Positions 11,166-21,749 of a stretch of DNA of 64,000 nt are shown piece after piece (positions within the stretch are counted from its first letter, which is position 1; every line of letters starts with the position of its first letter). The translations under genes and the position numbers were made by a program. This DNA comes from Poecilobothrus nobilitatus (Eukaryota; Arthropoda; Insecta; Diptera; Dolichopodidae): positions 34,677,445 to 34,741,444 of the forward strand of contig OX352772.1 in NCBI GenBank assembly GCA_947095535.1, given 5' to 3'. The notes beneath the pieces are model-generated. The model worked only from the letters and a program-made list of their open reading frames with translations, was not told where the DNA came from and did not search any database.

Positions 11166-11641
11166 AAAACGAGGAAGAATACAGTTGCCTTTGTAAACTC
11201 TTAGATACCCGTACGAACCGTTAGTATGTTGACAGCCTGTCACTCTGCTTACAATATTATTTTTTTAATATTTTAGTATTTTAAAATTATTTGTGTGAAT
11301 TTTATAATTTCTAGAACTATGGGTTGTACATATATTCAAACTATATGTTTATACATTCTTCAAAAGCATATTCTAACCTTCCACATAACGATTATCAATT
11401 CAAAACTTTTCCAAATATGCTATAGTATCATTTAATACTAAGCGGCAAATGTATAATAATTTATACTATACATATGTGTTATATATCATTCATTCATCAG
11501 GGACATATACGATGTATAAATAAACATGAGTTATGTAAATATGTATACTAATATCATATAAATATAAATTCTTCAAGCAACCGTTATATTTTTTATTTAT
11601 TTAATTTTTTTTGTACTACGCATCATTCTCAACAATTAAAT

Positions 11642-12486
11642 AACAAGGTAGAATGTAAACCAATGGTTTTTAAAAGCGCTCATTTCCAAAATGCAATACA
11701 AACTGTTTAGAATTGTGACTTGCACAAAAATTTGAAAATTTAAAAAATAAAATTTAAGAAAATTTTTGTAATAAGAAAATATGTGAAAATAACACTTTTC
11801 TGGAATTTTGAGAGACTGTAAGTGCGGAACCCTTTATAACTAAGAAAAATCGTTAACACACGTAAAAATATATTACTTGAACTTTAATTTTTATGTCTTG
11901 CCGAAGAAAATTTTGTTCAGGTGCTTAAATTGCAGGTGCCTAAAAATATCAAATTTTCAATTTTTCAGCCCTAATACTTAAATAGGGAGTGACGCAAAAA
12001 AAATTTCTAAGGAAACTTATACTAATTCTAAAAGTTCTTTCCTGTCTCAAAATTTCAGGTTCCTATCTAAAGGCGTGCCGGAGTTATGAAAAGAGGAATT
12101 TCATGCAAAATGTAGTTTCACATAACGATAAATTTAAATACTAAATTTAAAAAAATTGTATAATTTTGATATTAATTTATAAAGTTAAAAAAATACCTGT
12201 CGCATGACGTTTCCAGATTGAAAAAATCTTAAGCGAAACATAAGATATATGCATTTAAAAATAGGGCTTTTTCAAAGTTTGAGGGGCTGTACCTCCGTAA
12301 TGGATAGGGCTACATGAAAAAGTTGTTCCGCAAAATAATTTTTTTGATTAGACCTACCCATGGTTAAAATTTCTTTTCTCTATCTTTAACGGTGTAGAAG
12401 TTTTGTAAACAGACGGATGGACGAATGGACAGAGTGAAACTAATAAGCACATTTTTTCAAAATTTTTTTGGAAATGTGCTAAAAAA
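11642..12486 (+). mobile_element. Family B repeat, complete single-unit copy inside element E
   Basis: Starts AACAAGGTAGAATGTAAACC and ends GGAAATGTGCTAAAAA, with ACAGACGGATGGACGAATGG replacing the clean GGAC run. The counterpart E copy at 22690 lacks this sequence at the same place, so it is a later insertion. A short AAATAA on both sides may be the target duplication. Confidence 0.85.
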
Positions 12487-12767
12487 CAAATAAATAAAAA
12501 AATGTGAAAATAAGACTTTTCTGGAATTTTGAGAGGTTGTAAGTTCGAAATCTTATATAACTAAGAAAAACCGTTAATACACATAAAAATAAAGATTACT
12601 GGAGCTTTAATTTTTATGTGTTGCCGAAGAAAAATTTGTACAGCTGTTTAAGTTACAGATAGCTAAATATAGCAAATTTTCAATTTTTCACCTCTAAAAG
12701 TTCTTAAACAGGGGTGGTACAAAAAAATTTTCTAAGGGAACTTATACTAATTCTAAAAGTTCTTTCT

Positions 12768-13477
12768 TTTTTTTTTTCCTAAGCGAGGTTGGAATCTTCC
12801 AAAGACACCAAGAATTTCCCCCTTGGTAGTGTCAGATTCTTACTGACTAAACCCACCTCCCCCTTTTAACCAATTTAATGGGATAAAACCCTTACCTGCG
12901 AACGCAGTATATTGGCTAGGGAGTAGGGATAGGAAAGGATAGGAAATGGTTACGGAAACATTGAATTTGGAGTGGGACTGTAAGGAAACAATGAATCCGC
13001 CTATTATTATTATTATTTAGCTAACAGTGACTAAAGCCGTCACAACAGTTACAACATGTAGTAGTAGTATATAGTACTACATGAGGTAATTATTGAAGGC
13101 AACCCCCACTGTCACTGTAGCGGTTACTATTATTGGTATTAGTATTCTTATTAATATTATTATTATTTTTACTACAGAGTCAGCGCCATCAGTGGATTAC
13201 AACGTGCAGCAATATATAACACCTTACTTGCATGATATAACCAAAGAAAGCTCTACTGTAGTAGCTATTATATTATTACTATTATTATTATAATTATTGT
13301 TATTATTACTATTATTATTATTACTATTATTATTATTATCATTATTATTATTACTATTATTATTTTTTATTGTTATTATTTTACTACAGAGTCAGCGCCA
13401 TCAGTTTATTACAACGTGCACTGTAGCATCCATTATTATTATTACTATTATTATTATTATTATTATTATTATAATTA
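12768..13477 (-). mobile_element. 3' end of a non-LTR retrotransposon inserted into element E
   Basis: On the minus strand the sequence ends ..GGTGTCTTTGGAAGATTCC, then CCTCGCTTAGG and a poly(A) run (12767-12777). E sequence TAAAAGTTCTTTCTT stops at the poly(T) and resumes at TCTTGTCTCAAAATTTCAG (13477 on), as expected for a clean insertion. The 5' part is mostly a TTA-rich array. ACTACAGAGTCAGCGCCATC occurs twice (near 13170 and 13383), a partial internal duplication. Removing the insert restores a spacing close to 477 bp between E repeat units. Confidence 0.85.
13262..13475. repeat. ATT/TTA trinucleotide microsatellite
   Basis: Two blocks of (TTA)n/(ATT)n, about 13262-13375 and 13430-13473, with scattered CTA units. 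They are split by the second copy of the GAGTCAGCGCCATCAGT unit. Poly-leucine and poly-isoleucine frames here are artefacts. Confidence 0.95.
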
Positions 13478-14849
13478 TCTTGTCTCAAAATTTCAGGGTC
13501 GTATCTAAAGGCGAGCCGCAGTTATGAAAAAAGAAATTTCATGCTAAATGTGGTTTTCACATAACGGTAAATTTAAATAGTAAATAACAAAATATTGCAT
13601 AATTTTGACACTGCTTTATGGAGATAAGAAAATATTCGGTCTTCTAGTGTTTTTAGATTGTAAAACTACTACGCAGAGCCTGAGATATATACATCTGAAA
13701 ATAGGGCTTTTGTGCAATTTTGGCAGGTTGTAACTTTGGAGCCCTATACAATTAAAAGAAACTTTTAACATACGCACAATTATATTACTGGAGTTTTAAT
13801 TTTTATATCTGGCCGAAGTAAATTATGTACAGGTGCCTAAGTTACAGGTGTTTAAAAATAAGAAATTTTTCGTTTTTCACCCCATACAGCTCCATAACGG
13901 GGGGCGATACAAAAATATTTTCTGAAATGACTCATACTTATTTTAAAAGATCTAACTTCTCTCAAAGTTTCTAACTTAAACCGTTTGGATGATAAAAGAA
14001 GTCAAGAATTTTGCAAAATTTAAGTTTCGCATAATTGTAAATTAAGACATCGTATGCCACAAGTATATATTTATTGTATATATATTTTTAAAGCTAATAA
14101 AAGCAGTAATCGTTTGGTGTTGTCAAATTGAAGATATACTTTATATATAATTTAAATATAGGCTTTTCAGAACTTTGAGCGCTGTAGCTCCGTAACGGGT
14201 GGGGCTACAGAAAAAAGTTGTTAATAATAAAATTAATGTTTTTATGATATCTATCAGCAGTTAAAATTGCATAGCTCTATTTCAACAAAAAAGTGGGTAT
14301 CTAAAAGTTAGGTGTTCGAGAGCTACCCGAAGTTTTGGTCGGATCTCAACCAAAAAAATAGGGAACCTATGAATTGTTGTAAGAATATTTTGTGTTAATT
14401 TCAAGACTTTAGCTTTCTTAGTTTTTGAGTTATCTTGCTGATGGACAGACGGACGGACGGACGGACGGACAGAGCTTAATCGACTTAGAATTTTCTTCTG
14501 ATCAGATCCATACTTTTGAAGGTATATCTAGCTAGCTTATTTCGAGGTGTTACAAACGGAGGTGCAATTTTAATATACCCGATTGTTATCGTACGGGTGT
14601 AAATCTAATAAATAGGGAAGAAATTCTGTTTGTTTGTTTGTGCCCTTTTCACGTAAAAACTACCAGTCCGATTGCAACCAAATTTTGCAAGAACATTTTT
14701 ACAACTCCGGAAGGAGTTATAGGCTATATTGCGTCTTGGTTCATTAACCAATTGCGGCCCGAGAGCCATTTAAAGCTTTTTCGTTTAATTTTCAATTGAT
14801 TTCAAAATTCGCAAAATTGTTGATCTTCAGCAGAAAAGCTCACTACGTT

Positions 14850-15540
14850 AATTTGGTTACGATCCATTAACCCGTTTCGCCACCAGGGATCAATAAAGTT
14901 CTTCAATTTCTTTGTTGTCGCGCTTAAACGGTTTTACAAATAGAGGGCACCAAGGCTCTATGAAGGTTTGTAATTTACTTTGTTGTCGCGCTTAAACGTT
15001 TTGACCAATTGAGTTGAAAATTTATCAAAGTGTAGCTCTTTACCACAGAAGCTCACTGAGTTGATTTAGTTACGATCCATTAACCCGTTTAGGCAACAGG
15101 GCTCAATGAAGTTTTTTAATTTCTTTGTTGTCGCGCTTAAACGGTTTTACCAATTGAGTTGAAAGCTTAGAAAAGTGTAGCTCTTTACCACAGAAGCTCA
15201 CTGAGTTGATTTAGTTACGATCCATTAACCCGTTTAGGCAACAGGGCTCAATGAAGTTTTTTAATTTCTTTGTTGTCGCGCTTAAACCGTTTTACGAATT
15301 AAGTTGAAAACTTATAAAAGTGTAGGTCATTATCACAAAAGCTTTCTGAGTTGATTTGGTTAAGATACATTAACCCGTTTCAGCATCAGGCTTCAGGCCA
15401 TGAAGTTTCTCATTTTTTGTTGTTGTACTTAAACGATTTGACCAATTGTAAATTTGCCCAAGTGTTGCACTTCGGCAGACTCATTCAATAAATTTTGTCG
15501 TGATACATTAACACATTTCGGCACGATAGACCGTCAAAAA
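14850..15540 (+). repeat. 145-bp minisatellite inside the Helitron
   Basis: CGCTTAAACG (or ..ACC) starts at 14921, 14989, 15134 and 15279. The last three are spaced 145 and 145 bp; the first spacing is a shortened 68. Units contain TTTGTTGTCGCGCTTAAACG, CACAGAAGCTCACTGAGTTG and CGATCCATTAACCCGTTT. The units centred on 15134 and 15279 are nearly identical. Decayed units continue to about 15540. Confidence 0.9.
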
Positions 15541-16230
15541 AAATTCTAATTTGTGTTTAATTTGCCAGAATGAATTTATGGTTCTAAATAAAACCAGTGA
15601 CAAAATGTTTATTAACATTTGTCAACCCATTTCCGCACGAGCACCTATTAAAAATATTCTGCCTAATTTTTTGTATTATTATTTTTATTATTATTAAAAA
15701 GATATTTCCAGCACTCTTTACTTTTATCTATACTGTTTCGAATATTCCATAAAAACCTTTCAATGCAAATTTCTAATATAAAACAGTTATTAAAGTAACC
15801 TTATTAAGTATCTTAAGAATACTGTGTTTAAGTCTTAACAACATAACATTTTCGGCCGTTATTAAAAAACAGAAACAATCTCATACATACGACAATCAAA
15901 ATATGTCATACATACTTACATGTGGTCTATCTATGTAAGATGCATGTGTATAACATATTTTCCATAAAATATCATTGAAATATGTACATATAGTATGTAT
16001 AATGTGCGTATATTAAAAAATAAATACTATAAACATAATCAATTAAATTAGAAAACATATTCACATTTCTGTACGGTATTTAATCAAAAATGAGTGCATA
16101 CATATTTAAAGAACAGAAAACCTTACATTCTTATCCACATACAGTTCTTACATTTTTAGCCTTATTCAATATCAATTTGAAAACATAATTAGAAAAATTT
16201 AACGTAAAAAAATTCTAGTTGAATTATAAA

Positions 16231-16486
16231 GGTAAAAAACAATCCTGTATTAAACAGAACCTGAGATGTATGCATTTAAAAAGAAGTTTTTTTCAAAATT
16301 TGAAGAGCTGTGGATGTTGTTGGATCTCCAACGGTGAGGGTACATAAAAAAGTTGTTCTACATTACTCTTTAAAGAGACCTATGCATAGTTAATATTTCA
16401 TTGCTCTTTATTAAACAGTATCTAAATTTTAACAGACGGAGGGACAGAGCGAACCTAATAGCAAATTTTTCAAAATGTGCTTAAAA
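16231..16486 (+). mobile_element. Family B repeat, right-end fragment inside the Helitron
   Basis: CAGAACCTGAGATGTATGCA, AAAAAAGTTGTTCTACA and CAGACGGAGGGACAGAGCG to AAAATGTGCTTAAAAG follow the last 250 bp of family B. The fragment was captured by, or inserted into, the Helitron. Confidence 0.8.
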
Positions 16487-16866
16487 GGATAATTGACAAA
16501 AACATGAAGTGGCATTACTTACAAAAAAAAACTGATTACATTATGGCCTTTTATAATTTAAATACGATTTTATGTTTCGGTATTAACAAATATATTGTGA
16601 AAACTCACTTCGCCGTAATTGTGTACTCAATAGATTATTGATTCCTTTAAAGATTTTTTGTAGACGAATTGTCTCTAATTCTTCACTCTGTTTATTCAAT
16701 TTAACTAAATGTAATAAAAAATAGAATATTAACTACCAGCATCTGTAAATGCATAGTAATAAGTTAACTATATTAATTAAATTATATTAACGCAAAAACA
16801 AAAGTTAATAATTTTCATTTCATCAAGCCAATAAAATACTCCGGGCAACGCCAGGTACTCTGCTAG

Positions 16867-17586
16867 TATATAAATATTCGTATATAATGTGTGAACATAA
16901 AAACTATTTGACTATAACCTTTAGACAAAAAGTCCTTGGAATCTTCAAAAGAAATACTCTTTTTTTAACAATTAAAATATAAACAATAAATTTTTTTTTT
17001 ATTTACTAGTTTTGAGTAATAGAAAATCAAAAGTAATAGATTTTACAAAAAATAAAACATTTATAAACAAAAACATTCGAATAACGTAATCAATTTATCA
17101 TGTAAAATTCCTATTACTTAAATATATATTCTATTAATTTCAATTCTATTAGAATTGAAATGTCCTCTCAATTTAAAATTTTCTTTTTTTTAAGAAAACA
17201 AAAAAAAAAGAATTGAATTTTCATTACTTCTCATTTGACTTTTAACAAAACCTTGTTTATATTTTTTTTTTCTTTTTATCTATTGAAAATGAAAATTGAA
17301 TTTTATTGTTTTAGTTAATTGAAAAATTTCCTAACAGACTGTATCTGCTTATATTTATTGAAAAAAAAAAAAATGTAACCGAACAGAACATGTTAATCCA
17401 TATGTCAAAAGGTAATCAACAAAAAAAAAAAATAAATAAAAACAAAACAATAATTTATGATATAAACTTCCTATTTATTATTTTAATTAATTTCATAGAA
17501 TATGATTTCTTAAAAACAAAATTTCGTTTTGTTATTAATAATATTACACAAAGATATTAAATATATTATAACTATTAAAACTGTTT
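16867..17586. other. AT-rich, no feature seen
   Basis: AT-rich between the Helitron and element D, with several poly(A)/poly(T) runs. I see no gene or repeat. Confidence 0.5.
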
Positions 17587-20107
17587 ATACCCGTATGAAC
17601 TATGTTCAAGGGTATAATAAATTTGCCATTACGTTTGTGACACCTTAAAGGAGTCGAGCTAGATATAGTGTCAAAGGTATGGATCGGCTCAGAATCGAAT
17701 TCTGAGTCGATTAAGCCATGTACGTCCGTCCGTCCGTCCGTCCGTCCGCACGATAACTCAAAAAATAAAGGAGCTAGGGGGCTGAAATTTTTTTTACGTC
17801 ACTTTTGCAAAATTGTTAGTTTTGCTATTTAAATCCAACATTTTCGGTCGGCGGGTTCGAGTAGCTGCCATACAACTTCTATCTTTATATAGAAATAACT
17901 CAGTATCTATTCAAGCTAGATTTCTGAAATTTTGCAAATGATGATCAAGTTTTATGGCAACAACTTCTGTAAAATTTGGTTGTGCTGGTGCAGCGGGTTC
18001 GGGTAGCTGCCATACAACTTCTCCGTTTAAATGAGAATAACTCAGTGTTTATTGAAGCTAGGAATCTGAAATTTAGTAAAGAGGTGTCGAGTTACATGCC
18101 AACAACTTTTATAAAATTTGGTTGGTCTAGAGCAGCCGGTTCAGACTTCTTGCACATCTTGGAACCTAATGAAGCTAGGCGTCTGAAATTTTGCAAATGA
18201 TGATCAAGTTTTATGGCAACAACTTTTGTAAAATTTGGTTGTGGTGGTGCGGCGGGTTCGGGTAGCTGCCATACAACTTATCCGGTTAAATGAGAATAAC
18301 TCAGTGTTTATTGAAGCTAGGAATCTGAAATTTAGTAAAGAAGTGTCGAGTTATATGCCAACAACTTTTGTAAAATTTGTTTGGCCTAGAACAGCCGGTT
18401 CAGGCTTCTTGCACCTCTTGGAAGTTAATAAAGCTAGGCGTCTGAAATCTTGCAAATGATGATCAAGTTTTATGGCAACAACTTCTACAAAATTTGGTTG
18501 TGCTGGTGCGACGGGTTCGGGTAGCTGCCATACAAAATCTCTTTTTAAATGAAAAGAACTCAGTGTCCGTCCGCACGATAACTCAAAAAATAGAGGAGCT
18601 AGGAGGCTGAACATTTTTTTACGTCACTTTTGTAAAATTGTTAGTTTTGCTATTTAACTCCAGCATTTTCGGCCGCCGGGTTCGAGTAGCTGCCATACAA
18701 CGTCTTTCTTTAAATGGAAATAACCCAGTGTCTGTTCAATCTAGGTATCTGCAATTTTGCGAATGATGATCAAGTTTTATGGCAACAACTTCTGCAAAAT
18801 TTGGTTGTGGTGGTGCGACGGGTTCGGGTAGCTGCCATACAACTTCTCTCTTTAAATGAAAATAACTCAATGTCCGTCCGCACGATAACTCAAAAAATAA
18901 AGGAGTTAGGAGGCTGAAATTTTTTTTACGTCACTTTTACAAAATTGTTAGTTTTGCTATTTAACTCCAGCATTTTCTGTCCCCGGGTTCGGGTAGCTGC
19001 CATACAACGTCTTTCTTTAAATAGAAATAAGCCAGTGTCTGTTCAATCTAGGTATCTGAAATTTTGCGAATGATGATCAAGTTTTATGGCAACAACTTCT
19101 GCAAAATTTGGTTGTGGTGGTGTGACGGGTTCGGGAAGCTGCCATACAAAATCTCTTTTTAAATGAAAGAACTCAGTGTCCGTCCGCACTATAACTCAAA
19201 AAATAGAGGAGCTAGGAGGCTGAAAATTTTTTTACGTTACTTTTGTAAAATTGTTAGTTTTGCTATTTAACTCCAGCATTTTCAGCCGCCGGGTTCGAGT
19301 AGCTGCCATACAACGTCTTTCTTTAAATGGAAATAACCCAGTGTCTGTTCAATCTAGGTATCTGCAATTTTGCGAATGATGATCAAGTTTTATGGCAACA
19401 ACTTCTGCAAAATTTGGTTGTGGTGGTGCGACGGGTTCGGGTAGCTGCCATACAACTTCTCTTTTTAAATGAAAATAACTCAGTGTCCGTCCGCACGATA
19501 ACTCAAAAAATAAAGGAGTTAGGAGGCTGAAATTTTTTTTACGTCACTTTTACAAAATTGTTAGTTTTGCTATTTAACTCCAGCATTTTCGGCCGCCGGG
19601 TTCGAGTAGCTGCCATACAACTTCTTTTTTTAAATGGAAATAACCCAGTGTCTATTCAATCTAGGTATCTGAAATTTTGCAAATGATGATCGAGTTTTAT
19701 GGCAACAACTTCTGTAAAATTTTGTTGTGATGATATGACAGGTTCGGATAGTTGCCATACAACTTCTCTTTTTAAATGAAAATAACTCAGTGTCTATTGA
19801 AGCTAGCTATCTGAAATTTAGTGAAAAAGTGTCGAGTTGCATGCCAAAAACTTTTGTAAAATTTGAATGGTCTAAAGCAACCGGTTCAGGCTTTTTGCAT
19901 TTCTTGGAACTTAATGAAGCTAGGCGCAATAGATTCGGGTAGCTATCATACAACTCCACAATTTACATAAATATATCTCTGTAGTTCGGTACTAAAACTC
20001 TGAATGTTTTTAAAAGATGATCAAGTTTTATAGAAACAGGATATATTACGTTCATACGGGTATCCCAGAGTTGACACAGTCTACTCTACTGCACTCTTCC
20101 TCGTTTT
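17587..20107 (+). mobile_element. Element D, complete
   Basis: The head ATACCCGTATGAAC (17587-17600) is the perfect reverse complement of 20050-20063. Right at the head, ATACCC..GAAC..GTTC..GGGTAT can form a hairpin. Then come ACGTTTGTGACACC, GTCGAGCTAGATAT, GAGTCGATTAAGCCATGT, a GTCC run (17726-17747) and CACGATAACTCAAAAA. Past the right inverted repeat, AGAGTTGACA..CTCTTCCTCGTTTT is the same tail found on both E copies. The body is tandem repeats. Several 60-90 codon frames in it arise from the repeats and share no protein family. Non-autonomous. Confidence 0.9.
17850..19760 (+). repeat. Tandem array of element D with alternating 142/165-bp periods
   Basis: GTAGCTGCCATACAAC (or close) starts at 17861, 18003, 18262, 18521, 18686, 18828, 18993, about 19135, 19299, 19441, 19606 and 19748. 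Spacings are 142, 259, 259, 165, 142, 165, 142, about 164, 142, 165, 142. From 18521 on this is a 307-bp higher-order unit (142 + 165); before it, a 259-bp unit. The 165-bp half includes a repeat of the head sequence GTCCGTCCGCACGATAACTC, so the array has copied part of its own head. Confidence 0.93.
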
Positions 20108-20159
20108 TCTATCTATTTATTATGTTAACAGTTTGTTAACAGTTTAAAAAAAAAGGAGA

Positions 20160-21014
20160 TGAGAGTTATAAAAAGATCCGTAACAGTGAAATATTTAAAA
20201 TAATTAAGATTTGAGTGAAAAGAGTGAGTATAACTAATAATAACATTTTTTGTTTTGAAAATAGTCTAAGGGTTAATTTACAAATTTTTTTCCGATTCTG
20301 AAAGAAACGAACTTTATGTCTATATTAAATGCTCAACTATTTTGCATGATATCTCTTATTTGTGCTTAAGTTCCTTCCAGAGACAACAACAGCAATAACA
20401 TCGGCATAAGTTGTAACGTTTTATCCTTCCCCTTCAAGGACTACCAGCAATTTCTTAATTACTAGATTCCGTTAAAGAGGGGATAAAACATCACCTGTGT
20501 ACCTCGGTGTACCTCGGCGATACATCTGCTACTTGAAACTCTATTCATTTTGGTATTAATAATCCTGCTAGGAAGCAGATGGTTTATTAGTGCCTTGAGT
20601 GCTGAGTTGAGCTCAAGAGAGGTAACAGCCTCGGTGATTGTCTCTGGCTTCACATTGTTAAAAACTCCATCAATGTCTAGAAAAGCAACCATAGTGAATT
20701 CTTTGAAATGCAAATATATCTCAATGATACTTATTAGGCTGTGAAGGGCAGTTCCAACTGATCTTCCCTTACTATACGCATTTTGTGAAACTGATAGCTC
20801 ATTTGCGTCAATGGTATGACGAATATGTAGCTCTACAATTCTCTCCAAAGTTTTGAAGTTTTGAGGAGAAAAGATGACTCATAGGGCGTAAGGCCTTTGA
20901 TTGGCAATGAAAACCTTTACCAACTTTTGGGATAAAGACTACATTGACTTTTGACCAGATATTTAGAATGCGGGCTAGTTTAACGCATCTTTTAAGGAAG
21001 ATACTACTAACCAC
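20160..21014 (-). pseudogene. Broken reverse transcriptase of a non-LTR retrotransposon
   Basis: Read on the minus strand: VNVVFIPKVGKGFHCQSKAL then RPMS, the usual ..VIFIPKPGK....RPIS entry of the reverse-transcriptase domain. After a frameshift near 20870 come ERIVELHIR, the AYSKGRS block, and MVAFLDIDGVFNNV (the first catalytic aspartate block, A..D). A tandem 10-bp duplication (20497-20516) and a shift disrupt the RGTPQG.VLSPL block. Further on, frames give TYADVIAVVVSG, the catalytic YADD box with the second D changed to V. Similarity fades below 20345. Several lesions and a lost catalytic residue make it dead. It is close in kind to the Jockey/R1 group of insect elements. Confidence 0.88.
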
Positions 21015-21170
21015 GGGAGTATAATTTAAGCGACCTGTTGTAGATCAGCAGATTGTCTGAACCGGTGATATAAATGGTTCGAAAGAATTCAAGGCCCACA
21101 TAATTTTCCTTTGTCTTATTAGCCCATTCGGAATAACTGAGCTTGAAAAGTGTCGTTACTCATTCAAAGA

Positions 21171-21420
21171 TTTTTTTTTTTTTTTTGTGAGGGTAGGTGG
21201 GAATCACCGAAAGACACTATAGAGTAGTGAAAACGAGCACGAGTTCTCTATGAGTGTGTGGTACTTTAACCCACTAAACACCACCACTCTATTTGGAATA
21301 TTTTGAATTTCCCGGACAGTAGGTGTTCAGTAGAAGTTCCTGCGATTCTTTAACTTCCGGCAGATTCTTCTACATTTCCGAAGAAGTTTCTCTGAAGTCC
21401 AATCCTAGGTGTATTTTTCC
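21171..21420 (-). mobile_element. 3' end of a non-LTR retrotransposon
   Basis: On the minus strand it ends GGTGATTCCCACCTACCCTC, CAC and a poly(A) run (21171-21186). It matches the tail at 44559 (ATCACCGAAAGAC, GGCACGAGTC-like, ACTTTAACC) and, more weakly, the one at 12768. Only the untranslated tail is present. The stretch to 21749 shows nothing else certain. Confidence 0.7.
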
Positions 21421-21749
21421 AAAGAAGTCTAATTCCAGGATTGTTCTGATCTCATATTCTATGCATAATTGAAGAATCTTCCGCAGCTTTTTTCAGAAGA
21501 GAAATAGTGTTGTTCCACAAAAGGTGGCTTTATCTTGCCTTTAATTTGTTGGGTAGCAAGTTCAACTCAGTGAAATGGAATGTTTTTTGGAAGTAAGTTC
21601 TAGTTGAAAGCAACTCCAACACTAGATTTTTGTATTTGCCACAGTCCTTTTTATGCACCTTATCCTTTTTTGCACAAATTTTGCACAACTAGATATTTTT
21701 TCACAAAATTTCAAATAGCCAGCTTTTATATAGAGACTCAGTTATTTTT

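Larger units (their letters stand above)
11166..14600 (-). mobile_element. Element E, left copy (interrupted by two insertions)
   Basis: Orientation is given by the head, here at the right: on the minus strand ACACCCGTACGA (14600-14589), a hairpin partner CGGGTAT, then GTTTGTAACACCTC, the GTCC run and GATAACTCAAAAAC. The tail at the left is AACGAGGAAGAATACAGTTG, then ACTCTTAG and ATACCCGTACGAACC (11205). It is an inverted counterpart of 21750-23313, with about 93% identity by eye over the first 290 bp. It is longer because a B copy (11642-12486) and a LINE end (12768-13477) have inserted. No protein is encoded. Confidence 0.85.
14604..16866 (+). mobile_element. Non-autonomous Helitron
   Basis: The 5' end is TCTAATAAATAGGGAAG and the 3' end is TACTCTGCTAG. 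Seven bases before CTAG is a short stem CCGGGC-AAC-GCCAGG (16841-16855). The element lies between a host A (14603) and a host T (16867). TC start, hairpin, CTAG end and A/T insertion are the established marks of Helitrons, which copy by a rolling-circle route using a Rep-helicase. No such protein is encoded, so it would depend on one elsewhere. It inserted just three bases beyond the head of the left E copy. Confidence 0.88.

Noticed and set aside
13093..13527. Leucine/isoleucine-rich open frames
   Set aside because: They are translations of the (TTA/ATT)n array and its flanks inside a retrotransposon insertion.
17976..19530. Family of similar 67-87 codon frames (VRVAAIQLL...)
   Set aside because: Each is one reading of the D tandem unit. 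They repeat with the DNA period and appear on both strands, with no protein family behind them.
17850..19760. CRISPR-like array
   Set aside because: Repeats are 142-165 bp and fill the whole unit, with no short unique spacers and no associated genes.
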